Below are positions 17,513 to 26,309 of a stretch of DNA of 64,000 nucleotides, one piece after another (position 1 is the first letter of the stretch; the number at the start of each line of letters is the position of its first letter). This stretch comes from Martinezella lusitana. GTDB taxonomy: Bacteria; Pseudomonadota; Alphaproteobacteria; Rhizobiales; Rhizobiaceae. Where the stretch lies: NCBI RefSeq assembly GCF_900094565.1, contig NZ_FMAF01000014.1, forward strand, positions 87,237 through 151,236. Reading direction: 5' to 3'. The notes beneath the pieces are model-generated. The model was not told the origin of the DNA. It searched no databases and saw nothing but the letters and a program-made list of their open reading frames with translations. Position numbers and translations under genes: made by a program.

Positions 17513-17856
17513 AGCGGCGGAGCCAGCTTTCGATCGCAGTCGCCCTGGAGAGCATCGGCGATCCCAGGCATTGTCATGATGTGCGGCAAATGTGCACCGC
17601 AGCGAAAAACATGAGCCCAAGGGGTTTACAAGCGTGGTGGTGGATGGGATCGTTTAAGCGAAGGTGCTGCTGGTTTGCAGTGGCGACGTTCCTTCGACCG
17701 GACGCCTAAGCTATGGGCTCCGCTGCGCTTTGATTCCGGGCGCTTAACCGAGAAAATCAATCCGAGGCTGGAATGCGGCATCTGCTGCGCGTTCGGCTGT
17801 TGTCTTAGTGCGCCCTCAGCGTCGTTGCGCCGGGGCAGAGATAAATGGGTTTATGA
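17513..17856. other. Intergenic region, 344 bases
   Basis: No convincing reading frame, RNA gene or repeat seen. It presumably carries the terminator of the monooxygenase gene and the promoter of the following exported protein, but I could not pick out a clear hairpin or a -35/-10 pair. Confidence 0.5.
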
Positions 17857-18513
17857 ATGAGTTTTTTTGCACAGCGCGCCTTTCTTGGCGTTCTTGCAAG
17901 CGTGATGGCGCTGTCGCAGGCCGCCAATGCCAGTGATCTTATGATCTGGTCGCCGGTAAAGGTTGCACCTCAGACCTACAAGACGACGCTGGGCTTTCGA
18001 CTGCCGATGGCGTGGGAAATGAGTGCAGGTGTCGATCTTGGCTTGGGCGGCACGGCAGGCGGAACGATCTTGCGCAGCAGCGAGCTTGCAACCCTCTGGG
18101 GAAGAGCGGTCGACGATCGCAGCCGCTTCGCCACCGTCTCGCGGCGTGAAGTCGCCTTGCGGGTGGATGCGCTCAATGGCAGTGGCATGCTCTATCTCGG
18201 CCGCTCGCGAAATTGGATTGTGTCAGACAATCTGGACATGCGCACATCGAGGTCTCTGAACGTGAACTATGTGGGCGCAAGGAATGGGCCGACGTCGATC
18301 ACCGCGACGCAGGCGGTGGCGATTGCCGTTCCCTGGACGGGGACGTCCATCTCGGCGAGCGGCAATCTGATGGATGGCGACAGCGTCTTCTCGAGCACGG
18401 TTGTGTTCCAGCAGCCGCTGGCATCGAACCTCAATTTCTCCGCTTCCTTCACGAATCCGCTGACGATGGCGCCAACTGGCGATGTGCGTTTCGACTACCG
18501 CATCAAGTGGTAG
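17857..18513 (+). CDS. Exported protein of unknown function, probable outer-membrane-type beta protein
   Basis: 218 residues, not recognised. A clear signal peptide (FLGVLASVMALSQAANA, cleavage after about residue 25) precedes a mature part with alternating polar/hydrophobic strands rich in Ser, Thr, Gly and Asn. It ends FDYRIKW: a C-terminal aromatic residue is the usual end signal of outer-membrane beta-barrels. Strand-like segments such as REVALRVDALNGSGMLYLGR and QPLASNLNFSASFTNPL support a small barrel or a periplasmic beta-sandwich. It stands alone between unrelated genes, so context gives no role. Confidence 0.7.
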   Translation: MSFFAQRAFLGVLASVMALSQAANASDLMIWSPVKVAPQTYKTTLGFRLPMAWEMSAGVDLGLGGTAGGTILRSSELATLWGRAVDDRSRFATVSRREVALRVDALNGSGMLYLGRSRNWIVSDNLDMRTSRSLNVNYVGARNGPTSITATQAVAIAVPWTGTSISASGNLMDGDSVFSSTVVFQQPLASNLNFSASFTNPLTMAPTGDVRFDYRIKW

Positions 18514-18640
18514 GCAAGGACGTGCGCCGTGGAATTGGCGACACCTGCGGATTTTGAGTGCGACGGGAACAAATATCTCGTGCTGCAGTTTAGGGACAGC
18601 AAGATCGCTTGATCCTGCACGGGGCGCATTTGCCCTATTA

Positions 18641-18680
18641 GAGCCTGCCGTTGGTTCAACTCCCTGCCGGCGGCAGGCTC
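18641..18680. repeat. Inverted repeat between convergent genes
   Basis: GAGCCTGCCG (18641-18650) is exactly complementary to CGGCAGGCTC (18671-18680) across a 20-base loop. CCTGCCG-G-CGGCAGG inside the right half gives an alternative fold. It lies between the convergent exported-protein and MscS genes and may terminate transcription, though there is no long T-run. Confidence 0.5.
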
Positions 18681-18746
18681 AGTCGTAAAACAACCGACCC
18701 GAAAAACCGCGGATCTGATTGGCAGGCCGCCTGCGCCGGGCTTTCG

Positions 18747-19556
18747 CTATTTGATCGGGATATCCGCCGCCGCAAGCCGTGATTTGAGATGCGCGATGAT
18801 GTCATGGCGCGTTTGCGTCCAGACGGCGGTGATGGTCCAATATTCGATTTTCATCACCGTTTGATCGGCGGCGAAATCGTCGAAATAGACCACTGGCGCA
18901 GGCTTGGTCTGGATGCGTTGATCCGCCTTCAGAACATCGAAAATGGTTTTGCGAGCGAGATCCGTGTCGACCTCATTGCCAAAAGCGAGCGACAATTCCT
19001 GACGGCGATTAGGCTCACGGCTATGATTGATGATGGGTGTGTTCCAGAGCGTGGAGTTCGGCGCCATGAGATAGAGACCGTCGGCCGTCTTCATCTCCGT
19101 TGCGAAGAGCCCGATGTCCCTGATGAATCCCTTGACGTTAACCGTCTCGATATATTCGCCGACCCGAAACGGACGCAGCACCAACAGCATGATACCCGCG
19201 GCAATGTTTTGAAGCGTGCCCTGAAGCGCCAGGCCGATCGCCAGACCGGCGGCACCGAGAGTGGCGATAATGGAAGCGGTCTGAACGCCGAACTGACCAA
19301 GGACGGTGATGAACACCAGTATAAGCAGGCTGTAGTGCAGGAGGTTCTGGAAGAAGCTCGCCAGCGTTTCATCGATGCCACGGACACGCGAGATAACGCG
19401 ATAGGCCGAGCGGCTGATGGCTCCGGCGAGAATCCAGCCCCCAATCAAGAGAACGATCGCGCCCAGGATCGAAAAGCCATACTGAACGGCAAGTGCCGAG
19501 GCCTGGTTAAGGGCAGTTCGAGCGGCGACGACAACGTTGGCCGTTTGATCTTCCAT
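18747..19556 (-). CDS. MscS-type mechanosensitive ion channel
   Basis: 269 residues from the ATG preceded by GGAG. An upstream in-frame ATG lacks a site. Three membrane segments at about 22-42, 66-86 and 92-115. The third carries the MscS pore-helix pattern of small residues (GAAGLAIGLALQGTLQNIAAG), followed by the beta-domain signature RPFRVGEYI and a cytoplasmic alpha/beta domain. Length is close to E. coli MscS. It opens under membrane tension to release solutes during osmotic downshock. Confidence 0.94.
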   Translation of the reverse strand: MEDQTANVVVAARTALNQASALAVQYGFSILGAIVLLIGGWILAGAISRSAYRVISRVRGIDETLASFFQNLLHYSLLILVFITVLGQFGVQTASIIATLGAAGLAIGLALQGTLQNIAAGIMLLVLRPFRVGEYIETVNVKGFIRDIGLFATEMKTADGLYLMAPNSTLWNTPIINHSREPNRRQELSLAFGNEVDTDLARKTIFDVLKADQRIQTKPAPVVYFDDFAADQTVMKIEYWTITAVWTQTRHDIIAHLKSRLAAADIPIK

Positions 19557-19679
19557 TTGAGAGCTCCATCTTTTCCAAAAAGCCAAATGACGCGTGGCGG
19601 CTTTTGTTCCTGAGCGATCGACGGCTCCGGGATGGGCGCCCTCGGCCAGCACTGCGGAGGGGAAATCGACGCCGTTACG

Positions 19680-21146
19680 CTAGACGCCATGCTTTGCGCG
19701 ATGAGCACTGCGAACGGCTGCGGCGGCGTGGTGGGTCTTCTTATCCTCATACATGCCGAGATCCGCGCGCTTGATCATCGCTTCCATGGTCTCTCCGCTC
19801 TGACTCGTTGCGACGCCAACGGCAACGCTCAACGGCGCGCTGGAATAGAACTGATTGTTGATTTTCAACAGCTCATTGATCGTCTCGACCATCGAGGCAG
19901 CCGCGACTTCGTCCGCGCCAGGCATGAGAACGGCAAATTCGTCGCCGCCGATCCGAGCGGCATGGTTCGGCAGGGAGACGACGCTGCTCAGCACTTCTCC
20001 CATGCGACGCAGCAGGGAGTCGCCGGCATCGTGCCCGCTCTCGTCGTTGGCCTCCTTCAGTCCGTTCAGGTCGATGATGACGGCCGACACCGGCCGAAGC
20101 GATTTGCGTTCCAGCCTATTAAGCTCCTCCGTGTAGAAGGCGCGGTTATAGAGCTTGGTCAGAACATCGTGCTTGCCGAGATATTCGAGATAGGCTTCCG
20201 CCTTCTTGCGGGCGGTGATGTCGGTCAGGGCGACCTGAACCAGCGACCAGTCGCGTTCATAGCCCGGAAAGACGGAAAACTGGAGGAGAACGTGGCGTTC
20301 CGAGCCATCAAGGGCATAATTCAGGACTTCACGCTGATGGAACAGGTGCCCGTTCCACAATTCCACCAATTGACCGCGAAAGTGTTTTTCCATGTCGTCA
20401 CGGAACACTTCACCGATCCGCTGGTGCAGGGTTTGGCGATCCGGTGCGCAGAAAAGATCGAGCGTCGCCTGATTGACATCAAGCACGCTGATCTCGCTCA
20501 TGCATTGCCGGACGAATTCCGGGTGAACGTCGAGAAATACCTGGAAATCGACGATGCCGCGGCCGCGGATTTCGTCGAGCAGGATCTTGATGCGGCTGAA
20601 ATCCTCGACCCACAAGGATACCGGCGAATGTTCGAACATCCCTTCCGCGTAACGGCGCTGCCGTTCTTCCTGTCGCCGTGCTTCTTCGCGTGCGGTCACG
20701 TCCTCGGTCGTCAGCAGCAATCTGTTCCATGACGTTTCGTGTCCCGGCAGAATGATGCCGCGAAGCTGGATGTCGAGTCTGCGGCCTGCCAGCGTGTAGT
20801 TGACGGCCGTGCCGGAGAATTCGCTCTTGCCCTCCCAAAGCGCGAGCAGTTCGTTCACATGGCTTTCGAGCATTTCGTCCCGGAAGACGTTCGAAAGCCC
20901 GCCGACCAGTGCCTCGAAAGACTGCGCCTCGAACAATTCCAGTGTCTTGGCGTTGACCGCAAGGACCCGTATCTTTTGCGAGCATGCCTCGACGCGCCTG
21001 ATATCGGCGAGCAGATGGGCGCGCAGGTCAGTCACGCCCTCCGTGCGCCAGAGTTCGAACTGTTCCTTGACGCCGCTGAAGTCTTCCAACCACATGGCGA
21101 CGGGAGCAAGATCGAATACGGTGGCGCTGAAATTCTGGGCGTTCAT
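19680..21146 (-). CDS. Diguanylate cyclase with two tandem PAS-like sensor domains
   Basis: 488 residues. Two homologous sensor modules (about 8-155 and 170-315) share the sequence plan ..PV..WxEDFS....VFRDxM....NYxLxGxxxxxxL.., followed by an intact GGDEF domain (RIGGDEFAVLMPG) that makes cyclic di-GMP from two GTP. The inhibitory RxxD I-site expected just before it is missing (SLPN in its place), so product inhibition is probably weak. No membrane segment and no EAL domain. It is transcribed alone, with its promoter in the 21147-21359 gap. Confidence 0.92.
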   Translation of the reverse strand: MNAQNFSATVFDLAPVAMWLEDFSGVKEQFELWRTEGVTDLRAHLLADIRRVEACSQKIRVLAVNAKTLELFEAQSFEALVGGLSNVFRDEMLESHVNELLALWEGKSEFSGTAVNYTLAGRRLDIQLRGIILPGHETSWNRLLLTTEDVTAREEARRQEERQRRYAEGMFEHSPVSLWVEDFSRIKILLDEIRGRGIVDFQVFLDVHPEFVRQCMSEISVLDVNQATLDLFCAPDRQTLHQRIGEVFRDDMEKHFRGQLVELWNGHLFHQREVLNYALDGSERHVLLQFSVFPGYERDWSLVQVALTDITARKKAEAYLEYLGKHDVLTKLYNRAFYTEELNRLERKSLRPVSAVIIDLNGLKEANDESGHDAGDSLLRRMGEVLSSVVSLPNHAARIGGDEFAVLMPGADEVAAASMVETINELLKINNQFYSSAPLSVAVGVATSQSGETMEAMIKRADLGMYEDKKTHHAAAAVRSAHRAKHGV

Positions 21147-21359
21147 TTGTAATTCCCTGCGCCGGCAATAAAATCAGTATATCAAGCACGAAGACCGGCA
21201 ATTCACCAAGTTCTGCTTAGCGACCATTTGTAAAGCTTGCGTTGACACTGGATGATTGGTCAAGCCTGCAGATCGCGGGCAAGCTATTTTCACACCCATC
21301 TCAGCTCATTCCCGCCGGAACGGGCAGGGAAGGGAATTCAACCCCATGGCTTGCCAAAC

Positions 21360-21839
21360 TCAGGCGATCGGCGGCCGCACTACGGCCTGTTGAGTCTTGA
21401 GAAAGCGTTCGAATGCCTCGAGCGTCTTCTCGCTGACATGATGTTCAATGCCTTCAGCATCGTTTCTTGCGGTATCGGGATCGACGCCGAGACGGCATAG
21501 CACGGCCTCGACGACCTCATGGCGGCGACGGGTGGCCGCCGCGAGACGTTGTCCCTCTTCTGTCAGAAAGACGCCGCGATAAGGGCGTTGGGTGATCAGA
21601 TTTTCCTCTGCCAGACGCTTGAGCATCTTGGCGACCGTCGGCTGCGTGACCCCAAGACGCTGTGCGATATCGGTCTGGCGCGCTTCGCCCGCATGCTCTA
21701 TCAGATCGGCGATCAGTTCGACGTAGTCCTCCATCAATTCCGTACGTCGGTCTTCACGGCTTTTCTGGAAGGCCTCGGCATGCGACTCGATTTCTGTCGA
21801 TGCAAGTCGGCTTTCCGGGGTTGCGGGCAGTTTCGTCAA
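21360..21839 (-). CDS. mntR: Manganese-responsive DtxR-family regulator MntR
   Basis: 159 residues. A DtxR-type winged helix (MEDYVELIADLIEHAGEARQ, then TDIAQRLGVTQPTVAKMLKRL) is joined to the metal-binding dimer domain, without the SH3 domain of iron-sensing DtxR/IdeR. The likely Mn ligands are kept: the acidic MEDYxE helix, RRRHEVVE, and DAEGIEHH. MntR represses Mn importers and sometimes activates exporters. No mntH, sitABCD or mntP gene lies nearby, so it acts in trans. An N-terminal extension of about 35 residues is typical of proteobacterial members. Confidence 0.92.
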   Translation of the reverse strand: MTKLPATPESRLASTEIESHAEAFQKSREDRRTELMEDYVELIADLIEHAGEARQTDIAQRLGVTQPTVAKMLKRLAEENLITQRPYRGVFLTEEGQRLAAATRRRHEVVEAVLCRLGVDPDTARNDAEGIEHHVSEKTLEAFERFLKTQQAVVRPPIA

Positions 21840-21877
21840 GGCGGCTCACCTCCAGAAGATTAAGAGCAACGTGATAA

Positions 21878-21897
21878 TGTTTAGCCTCGACTATAAA
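21878..21897. promoter_or_regulatory. Weak dyad upstream of mntR
   Basis: TGTTTAG (21878-21884) and CTATAAA (21891-21897) are imperfect inverted half-sites (5 of 7 pairs) about 40-60 bases before the mntR start. They faintly resemble the TAGC-centred MntR box of enterobacteria. Speculative autoregulatory site. Confidence 0.2.
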
Positions 21898-22101
21898 TAA
21901 ATCACATTCGTTATGAAACCCCGACCGGCATGCGATCAACGACTATCCGGTACAGGAATCGGAACATTGCTCGGGGGAGATGTTCCGCGCTGAACAACCT
22001 CCCTGAGCAATTCACTCTCCGAAATGGTCAAATCCATGTCCGTCGGACGACAGTTCAGCCGTCAGAACGCACTATCCAAAAATTGATGTCGTCTCGTCGC
22101 G

Positions 22102-23229
22102 TCAGTCACGCAGCAGCGGTAGGAGTTGATCGCCTTGCCGAGCAATCTCCGACAAATACGGTGTGTCGGAGAGGACGAAATGGGTGATGCCGAGGTCCCG
22201 ATATTTGAGCAGCGAACGGGCGACGTCGGCGGCCGAACCGACCAGCCAGGTGGTGCCGGCACCACCGCCGCCGAATTTGCCAGGCGCCGTATAGAGATTG
22301 TCATCGAGGACATCGCCGCGCGCATGCAGATCGAGCAGCCGCCGCTGGCCGACGGCGATCGACTGCCGATGATCGTTCCAGCCGGCCCCCTTGATCTTTG
22401 CCATTTCGGCGACTTTCGTCTCGGCGTCGGCCCAAGCCTGTTCGGTGGTGTCGCGCACCAGCGTGGTGATCCGCAATCCGAATTCCAGCGGAGCGAGGTC
22501 GCGGTCCAACTGCCTGCTTAATATTTTCAGCCGCTCGATCCGCTCGCGAACATCGTCCAGCGGCTCGCCCCAGAAGAGCTGGACGTCGGCCTCGGTGGCG
22601 GAAACCCGCTCGGCTGCCTCCGAGGCGCCACCGAAATAGAGCTTGGGATGTCGACGATCACCGCGACTTTGGATACGCGGTGCTACTGTGGATTCGGTGA
22701 CACCAAAATGTTCGCCCTCATAGGTGACGTTCTCTTCGGTCCAGAGTCTGCGAACCAGCCGCATGAATTCCTTGGTGCGGGCGTAGCGATGCACCTGGTC
22801 GCCCTCGCTGTCACCATAGGCGGAAAGATTGTCCTTGCCCGACACGATGTTGACGCGGACGCGGCCACCGCTCAGGTGGTCGAGCGTGGCAGCGGCGGAG
22901 GCAAAGTGCGCTGGCCGCCAATAACCAGGACGGATTGCGATAAGAGGTTCAAAGGTGGTTGTGGCTGCGGCAAGTGCGGTCGCGACGGTAAACGTATCGG
23001 GCCGGCTCCAGCCGGTGCCGATCAGCGCGCCTTTCCAGCCGTGGTCTTCCAGTGCCTTTGCGTGGGCTGTCAGCGTTTGCAGGCTGTTGTGGTTTTCGAC
23101 TGCTGAATCGCCACGGTGGCCGGGTTTGACGTCATTGGGAATATACCAAAGAAACTCGCTATTGCTGCTCATGTCTGGGCCTGCAGGTCTGTATGGATTG
23201 GATGGGAGATCCCCGGTGAGGGCTGCCAT
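22102..23229 (-). CDS. FMNH2-dependent alkanesulfonate monooxygenase-like (SsuD group)
   Basis: 375 residues. Luciferase-like barrel with the SsuD pattern throughout: FLWYIPNDVKPGHRG at the start, ALIGTGWSRPDTFTVATAL, LDHLSGGRVRVNIVSG, KLYFGGASEAAERVSA, and NLYTAPGKFGGGGAGT followed by LGITHFVLSDTPYL. SsuD releases sulfite from sulfonates using FMNH2 and O2. It is the last gene of a binding protein-ATPase-permease-monooxygenase unit, which matches import followed by desulfonation. No NAD(P)H:FMN reductase (SsuE) is encoded in the window. The chosen start has AAAGGA 7 bases upstream. A second ATG 57 bases in (MSSNSEF) is possible. Confidence 0.88.
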   Translation of the reverse strand: MAALTGDLPSNPYRPAGPDMSSNSEFLWYIPNDVKPGHRGDSAVENHNSLQTLTAHAKALEDHGWKGALIGTGWSRPDTFTVATALAAATTTFEPLIAIRPGYWRPAHFASAAATLDHLSGGRVRVNIVSGKDNLSAYGDSEGDQVHRYARTKEFMRLVRRLWTEENVTYEGEHFGVTESTVAPRIQSRGDRRHPKLYFGGASEAAERVSATEADVQLFWGEPLDDVRERIERLKILSRQLDRDLAPLEFGLRITTLVRDTTEQAWADAETKVAEMAKIKGAGWNDHRQSIAVGQRRLLDLHARGDVLDDNLYTAPGKFGGGGAGTTWLVGSAADVARSLLKYRDLGITHFVLSDTPYLSEIARQGDQLLPLLRD

Positions 23230-23263
23230 GGATCAGTCCTTTGATCGTGCCGAGATCATTCGG

Positions 23264-24118
23264 TTAGAGCTTGCCTTTCCACGGAACGAGAACGGCCTCC
23301 AGAATGCGGATGCCAGCCGTAAAGGCGAAGGCGCAGATCGCGATGATGCCGATGCCGACGAAGACGACGTCGGTGGCGAGGAACTGCGATGCCGACATGA
23401 TCATGAAACCGATGCCGCGGGTCGAGGCGATGAGCTCGGCAGCGACAAGCGTGCCCCAGCCGATGCCGAAGGCGATCCTGACACCCGTCAGGATTTCCGG
23501 CAGGGCTGAGGGCAGGACGATGGAGATGAAGAGCTGCAACCGGCTGGCGCCGAGCGAACGGGCCGCGTTGACGCGCTCGAGCGGAAGCGACCGGACGCCG
23601 GCCTGGGCCGAGAGGCAGATCGGCGCGAACATGGCGAGAACCAGAAGCGTGATTTTCGAGGTCTCGCCTATGCCGAGCCAAATGATCATGAGCGGCAGGT
23701 AGGACAAAGGCGGCAACGGCCAATAGAACTCGATCGGCGTGTCAAGGATGCCTTTTGCCCAACGATTGAGACCCATCAGCAGACCGACGGGGATGCCGAC
23801 CACAATTGCGATTGCCGCGGCGACGACGATGCGAAACAGGCTTGCGAAAATATGCTCGGATAGTGACGCGCCGGCGTAGCCGTCACGATAGACGACGCCG
23901 ATCTGCGTCCATACCTCGTCGGGCCGCGGCAGGAAGAGATGGGAAACCAGACCGAGCCTGGAGACAAGCCACCACAGACCAAGACAGGCGATGGCGGCAC
24001 CGATGCTGATGGCAATGGTCGGCTTGTCGGCGGAACCGAAGCTCGGCATTCGCACGAGCTTCGGTTCCGCCTCCCGCTGAGAAGCCGTGATTGGGCGCGC
24101 CTCGATGATATCGCTCAT
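23264..24118 (-). CDS. Sulfonate/nitrate/taurine-type ABC transporter permease (SsuC/TauC)
   Basis: 284 residues. About six membrane segments after a cytoplasmic N-terminus (first near AISIGAAIACLGLWWLVS). The family coupling motif appears around RVNAARSLGASRLQLFISIVL, and GIGWGTLVAAELIASTRGIGF is the conserved late loop of SsuC/TauC/NrtB proteins. Its start overlaps the ATPase stop by 4 bases. The substrate is inferred from the SsuD-like enzyme downstream: an alkanesulfonate or taurine-like compound. Confidence 0.92.
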   Translation of the reverse strand: MSDIIEARPITASQREAEPKLVRMPSFGSADKPTIAISIGAAIACLGLWWLVSRLGLVSHLFLPRPDEVWTQIGVVYRDGYAGASLSEHIFASLFRIVVAAAIAIVVGIPVGLLMGLNRWAKGILDTPIEFYWPLPPLSYLPLMIIWLGIGETSKITLLVLAMFAPICLSAQAGVRSLPLERVNAARSLGASRLQLFISIVLPSALPEILTGVRIAFGIGWGTLVAAELIASTRGIGFMIMSASQFLATDVVFVGIGIIAICAFAFTAGIRILEAVLVPWKGKL

Positions 24119-24903
24119 GCCGCGCTCCTGAAATCATCCGCATTGTGAAGGATAGCGCGAATTTCTTCGCGCAGATTGGTAAATTCGGGCGATGCGAGGA
24201 TCGACTTCGTGTCGCCGCTGGCGGCAAAGCGATGCACGAAATCAAGCTCGAAGCGGGCAACGACGCGGCCCGGTCGCGGAGACATGACCAGCAGCTCGGT
24301 ACCGAGGAACAAGGCCTCCTCGATCGAATGGGTTATGAAGAAAATACGTTTGTCAGTTCTAGCCCAAACCGAGACCAGCAGCTCCTGCATCTGCTCGCGC
24401 GTCAAGCTGTCGAGCGCGCCGAAGGGCTCGTCCATCAGCAATATGTCGGGATCGGGGGCGAGCGCACGGGCAATGCCGACACGCTGCCGCATGCCGCCCG
24501 AAAGTTCGTAGGGAAAGGCATTGGCGAAGTCGGTCAATCTAACGAGCCGCAGCAACTCGAAGGCGCGATCTCGGCGTTCTCGTCGTCCCAACCCCGCAAA
24601 CTGCAAACCAAGAGCCACGTTATCGACCACGGATTTCCAGGGGAGCAGCGAATCCTTCTGGAAGACGACGCCGCGATCGGCTCCGGGGCGGGAAACGGAT
24701 CTGCCGTCGAGCGTGATTGTTCCTTCTGAAAGCGGCAGGAAACCCGCGATCGCATTCAGCAAGGTGGACTTGCCGCATCCCGATGCACCCAGCGCAACGA
24801 CGATACCGCGCTCCGGAATATTGAAGGATACGCGATCGAGCGCGTGAACGGTTCGGCCGTCGCGCGCTGCAAAAAATACGCTGGCATGATCGACTTGAAG
24901 CAT
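24115..24903 (-). CDS. Sulfonate/nitrate/taurine-type ABC transporter ATP-binding protein (SsuB/TauB)
   Basis: 262 residues from the ATG starting MLQVDHASVFF, where family homology begins. A more upstream ATG would add an Arg/Pro-rich unconserved tail. Walker A GASGCGKST, Q-loop VVFQKDSLLPW, signature LSGGMRQRV, Walker B ILLMDEPFGALD, switch His FITHSIEEAL. These are all TauB/SsuB style. It energises import with the permease that overlaps its end. Confidence 0.92.
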   Translation of the reverse strand: MLQVDHASVFFAARDGRTVHALDRVSFNIPERGIVVALGASGCGKSTLLNAIAGFLPLSEGTITLDGRSVSRPGADRGVVFQKDSLLPWKSVVDNVALGLQFAGLGRRERRDRAFELLRLVRLTDFANAFPYELSGGMRQRVGIARALAPDPDILLMDEPFGALDSLTREQMQELLVSVWARTDKRIFFITHSIEEALFLGTELLVMSPRPGRVVARFELDFVHRFAASGDTKSILASPEFTNLREEIRAILHNADDFRSAA

Positions 24904-24958
24904 GTCTTCTCTCGGACGTTCGACGCCGGCACGCCCGCCGCACCGGCGTTGGGGAGGA

Positions 24959-25972
24959 TCAGTTGCTGGCGCTGACAAGCGCGTCGGGCGTGACGAAGGC
25001 GCTGTAGTTCGGCAGAACTTCGGAGACCTTGCCCTGGCCCTTCAGGAAGGTGGCGGTGTCCTTCAGGATCTTTGCGGCTCCCGACTGGTCGCCGCCACCG
25101 AGCCAGGCTGCCGATGCCTGAACGTCTGGTGTCAGCAAGGTGAGGTTCTTCAGCGCCGCAGCCTGTTGTTCCGCCGTTCCGCCAAGAAGCCTGGCAAGGG
25201 CCTTGGTGTTGTCGCTGTCCGGCCCCCATGCCGCTTTGTCGGCTGCGAAGGAAGCGTAGTACTTGTTGATCACGGAAGCGAAGGCTTTCAGAAATTGCGG
25301 ATCGCTTGCGGCAAATTTCGACGTTGCCACCCAGGCGGAAAAGGTGGGTGCGCCCTTGTCTGCCACATCCTTGGAGGTCACCAGCACCTTGCCGTTCTTC
25401 TTCAGCTCGGTCAGCGCCGGGTCCCAGACAAAGCCGCCATCGATATCGCCGCGATTGTAGCTTGCGACGATTTCCGGCTGCGGAATGGCGAAGACCTGCA
25501 CGTCCTTTTCCGTCAGGCCGAGAGACTTGATAAGGGCGAGCAGCTGGTAATGGTCGGTGGAAACTGGTGCCGCCGCTAGCTTCTTGCCCTTGAGATCGGC
25601 GAGCGTATTGATGGCCGAGCCGTTACGCACCACAAGCGCTTCGTCGACGCCCGAGATCGACGACAGGTAGAAGGCCTTGACCTCGAGGCCTCGCGATGCG
25701 GCCGCCGCAAACGGGCTGGAGCCCACGTAGCCGATCTGAACATCACCCGAGGCGATAGCCGCAAAGATTTCCGCGCCGGAATTGAACCTGCGGAAATCGA
25801 TCTGATATCCGGCTGCCTTGGCGAAATCGCCGTTGGCGATGGCGACGGAAGAAGGCAGAGCATCAGTCTGATAGCCGACGACGACTTTCTTGTCGGCTGC
25901 GGCTGCAGCCGTTGCCGTTGAAATGCTGGCGAGGCCGACGACGGCCGCGGCGAACAGATTCTTGAGGTTCAT
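24959..25972 (-). CDS. Sulfonate/taurine-type ABC transporter substrate-binding protein (TauA/SsuA)
   Basis: 337 residues from the ATG with AAAGGG 6 bases before it. A signal peptide (LFAAAVVGLASISTATAAAA) is followed by the TauA-like core: VVGYQTDALPSSVA, GDVQIGYVGSSPFAAA, and YNRGDIDGGFVWDPAL. That last motif, together with the AALKNLTLLTPDVQASAAWLG end region, resembles taurine binders more than aliphatic-sulfonate binders. First gene of the minus-strand sulfonate unit, and divergent from the MsnO8-type monooxygenase. Precise ligand unknown. Confidence 0.9.
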   Translation of the reverse strand: MNLKNLFAAAVVGLASISTATAAAAADKKVVVGYQTDALPSSVAIANGDFAKAAGYQIDFRRFNSGAEIFAAIASGDVQIGYVGSSPFAAAASRGLEVKAFYLSSISGVDEALVVRNGSAINTLADLKGKKLAAAPVSTDHYQLLALIKSLGLTEKDVQVFAIPQPEIVASYNRGDIDGGFVWDPALTELKKNGKVLVTSKDVADKGAPTFSAWVATSKFAASDPQFLKAFASVINKYYASFAADKAAWGPDSDNTKALARLLGGTAEQQAAALKNLTLLTPDVQASAAWLGGGDQSGAAKILKDTATFLKGQGKVSEVLPNYSAFVTPDALVSASN

Positions 25973-26068
25973 GTTTATCCCTTTGGCCGGACCATACTTT
26001 CCGGCGCTCCCTGAGTTCAATGATCCGAGCCTAGCGAAGAAGGGTGGAATATCGATAGAAATAACAAA

Positions 26069-26080
26069 CTATTTTTATAG
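26069..26080. promoter_or_regulatory. CTAT/ATAG dyad in the divergent sulfur-locus promoter region
   Basis: CTAT-N4-ATAG palindrome, followed by another CTAT at 26082-26085, in the AT-rich gap between the sulfonate binding-protein and MsnO8 genes. CTAT/ATAG half-sites are common in LysR-type regulator targets. A second, longer copy lies at 26289-26309. The regulator is not encoded nearby. Confidence 0.4.
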
Positions 26081-26288
26081 ACTATAAGGGGAATTGTTTG
26101 TCTGAAATGACCGGCGCTGCAGCGTTGGCATCTTTCCGAAAGCAAAAGCGCGGGTTGATGGGAGCCTCGCTTCCCATGGATGTTGCCCCAGTCGACCTCT
26201 GCAAATCCGCTTGCCGCCCCTTTAATCGGCTGCTTATTTTTTCCGCATCCGCATGAAGAAAAAGAAAGCTGTTTCTTAAATTCAGCAA

Positions 26289-26309
26289 AATCTATGTTTT
26301 TTATAGATT
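26289..26309. promoter_or_regulatory. Perfect AATCTAT-N7-ATAGATT palindrome
   Basis: Seven-base arms (26289-26295 and 26303-26309) around GTTTTTT, about 36 bases before the monooxygenase start. The CTAT-N7-ATAG core is typical of LysR-type sites. In a sulfur-scavenging locus a CysB/Cbl-like activator is the natural candidate. Binding is inferred. Confidence 0.5.
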
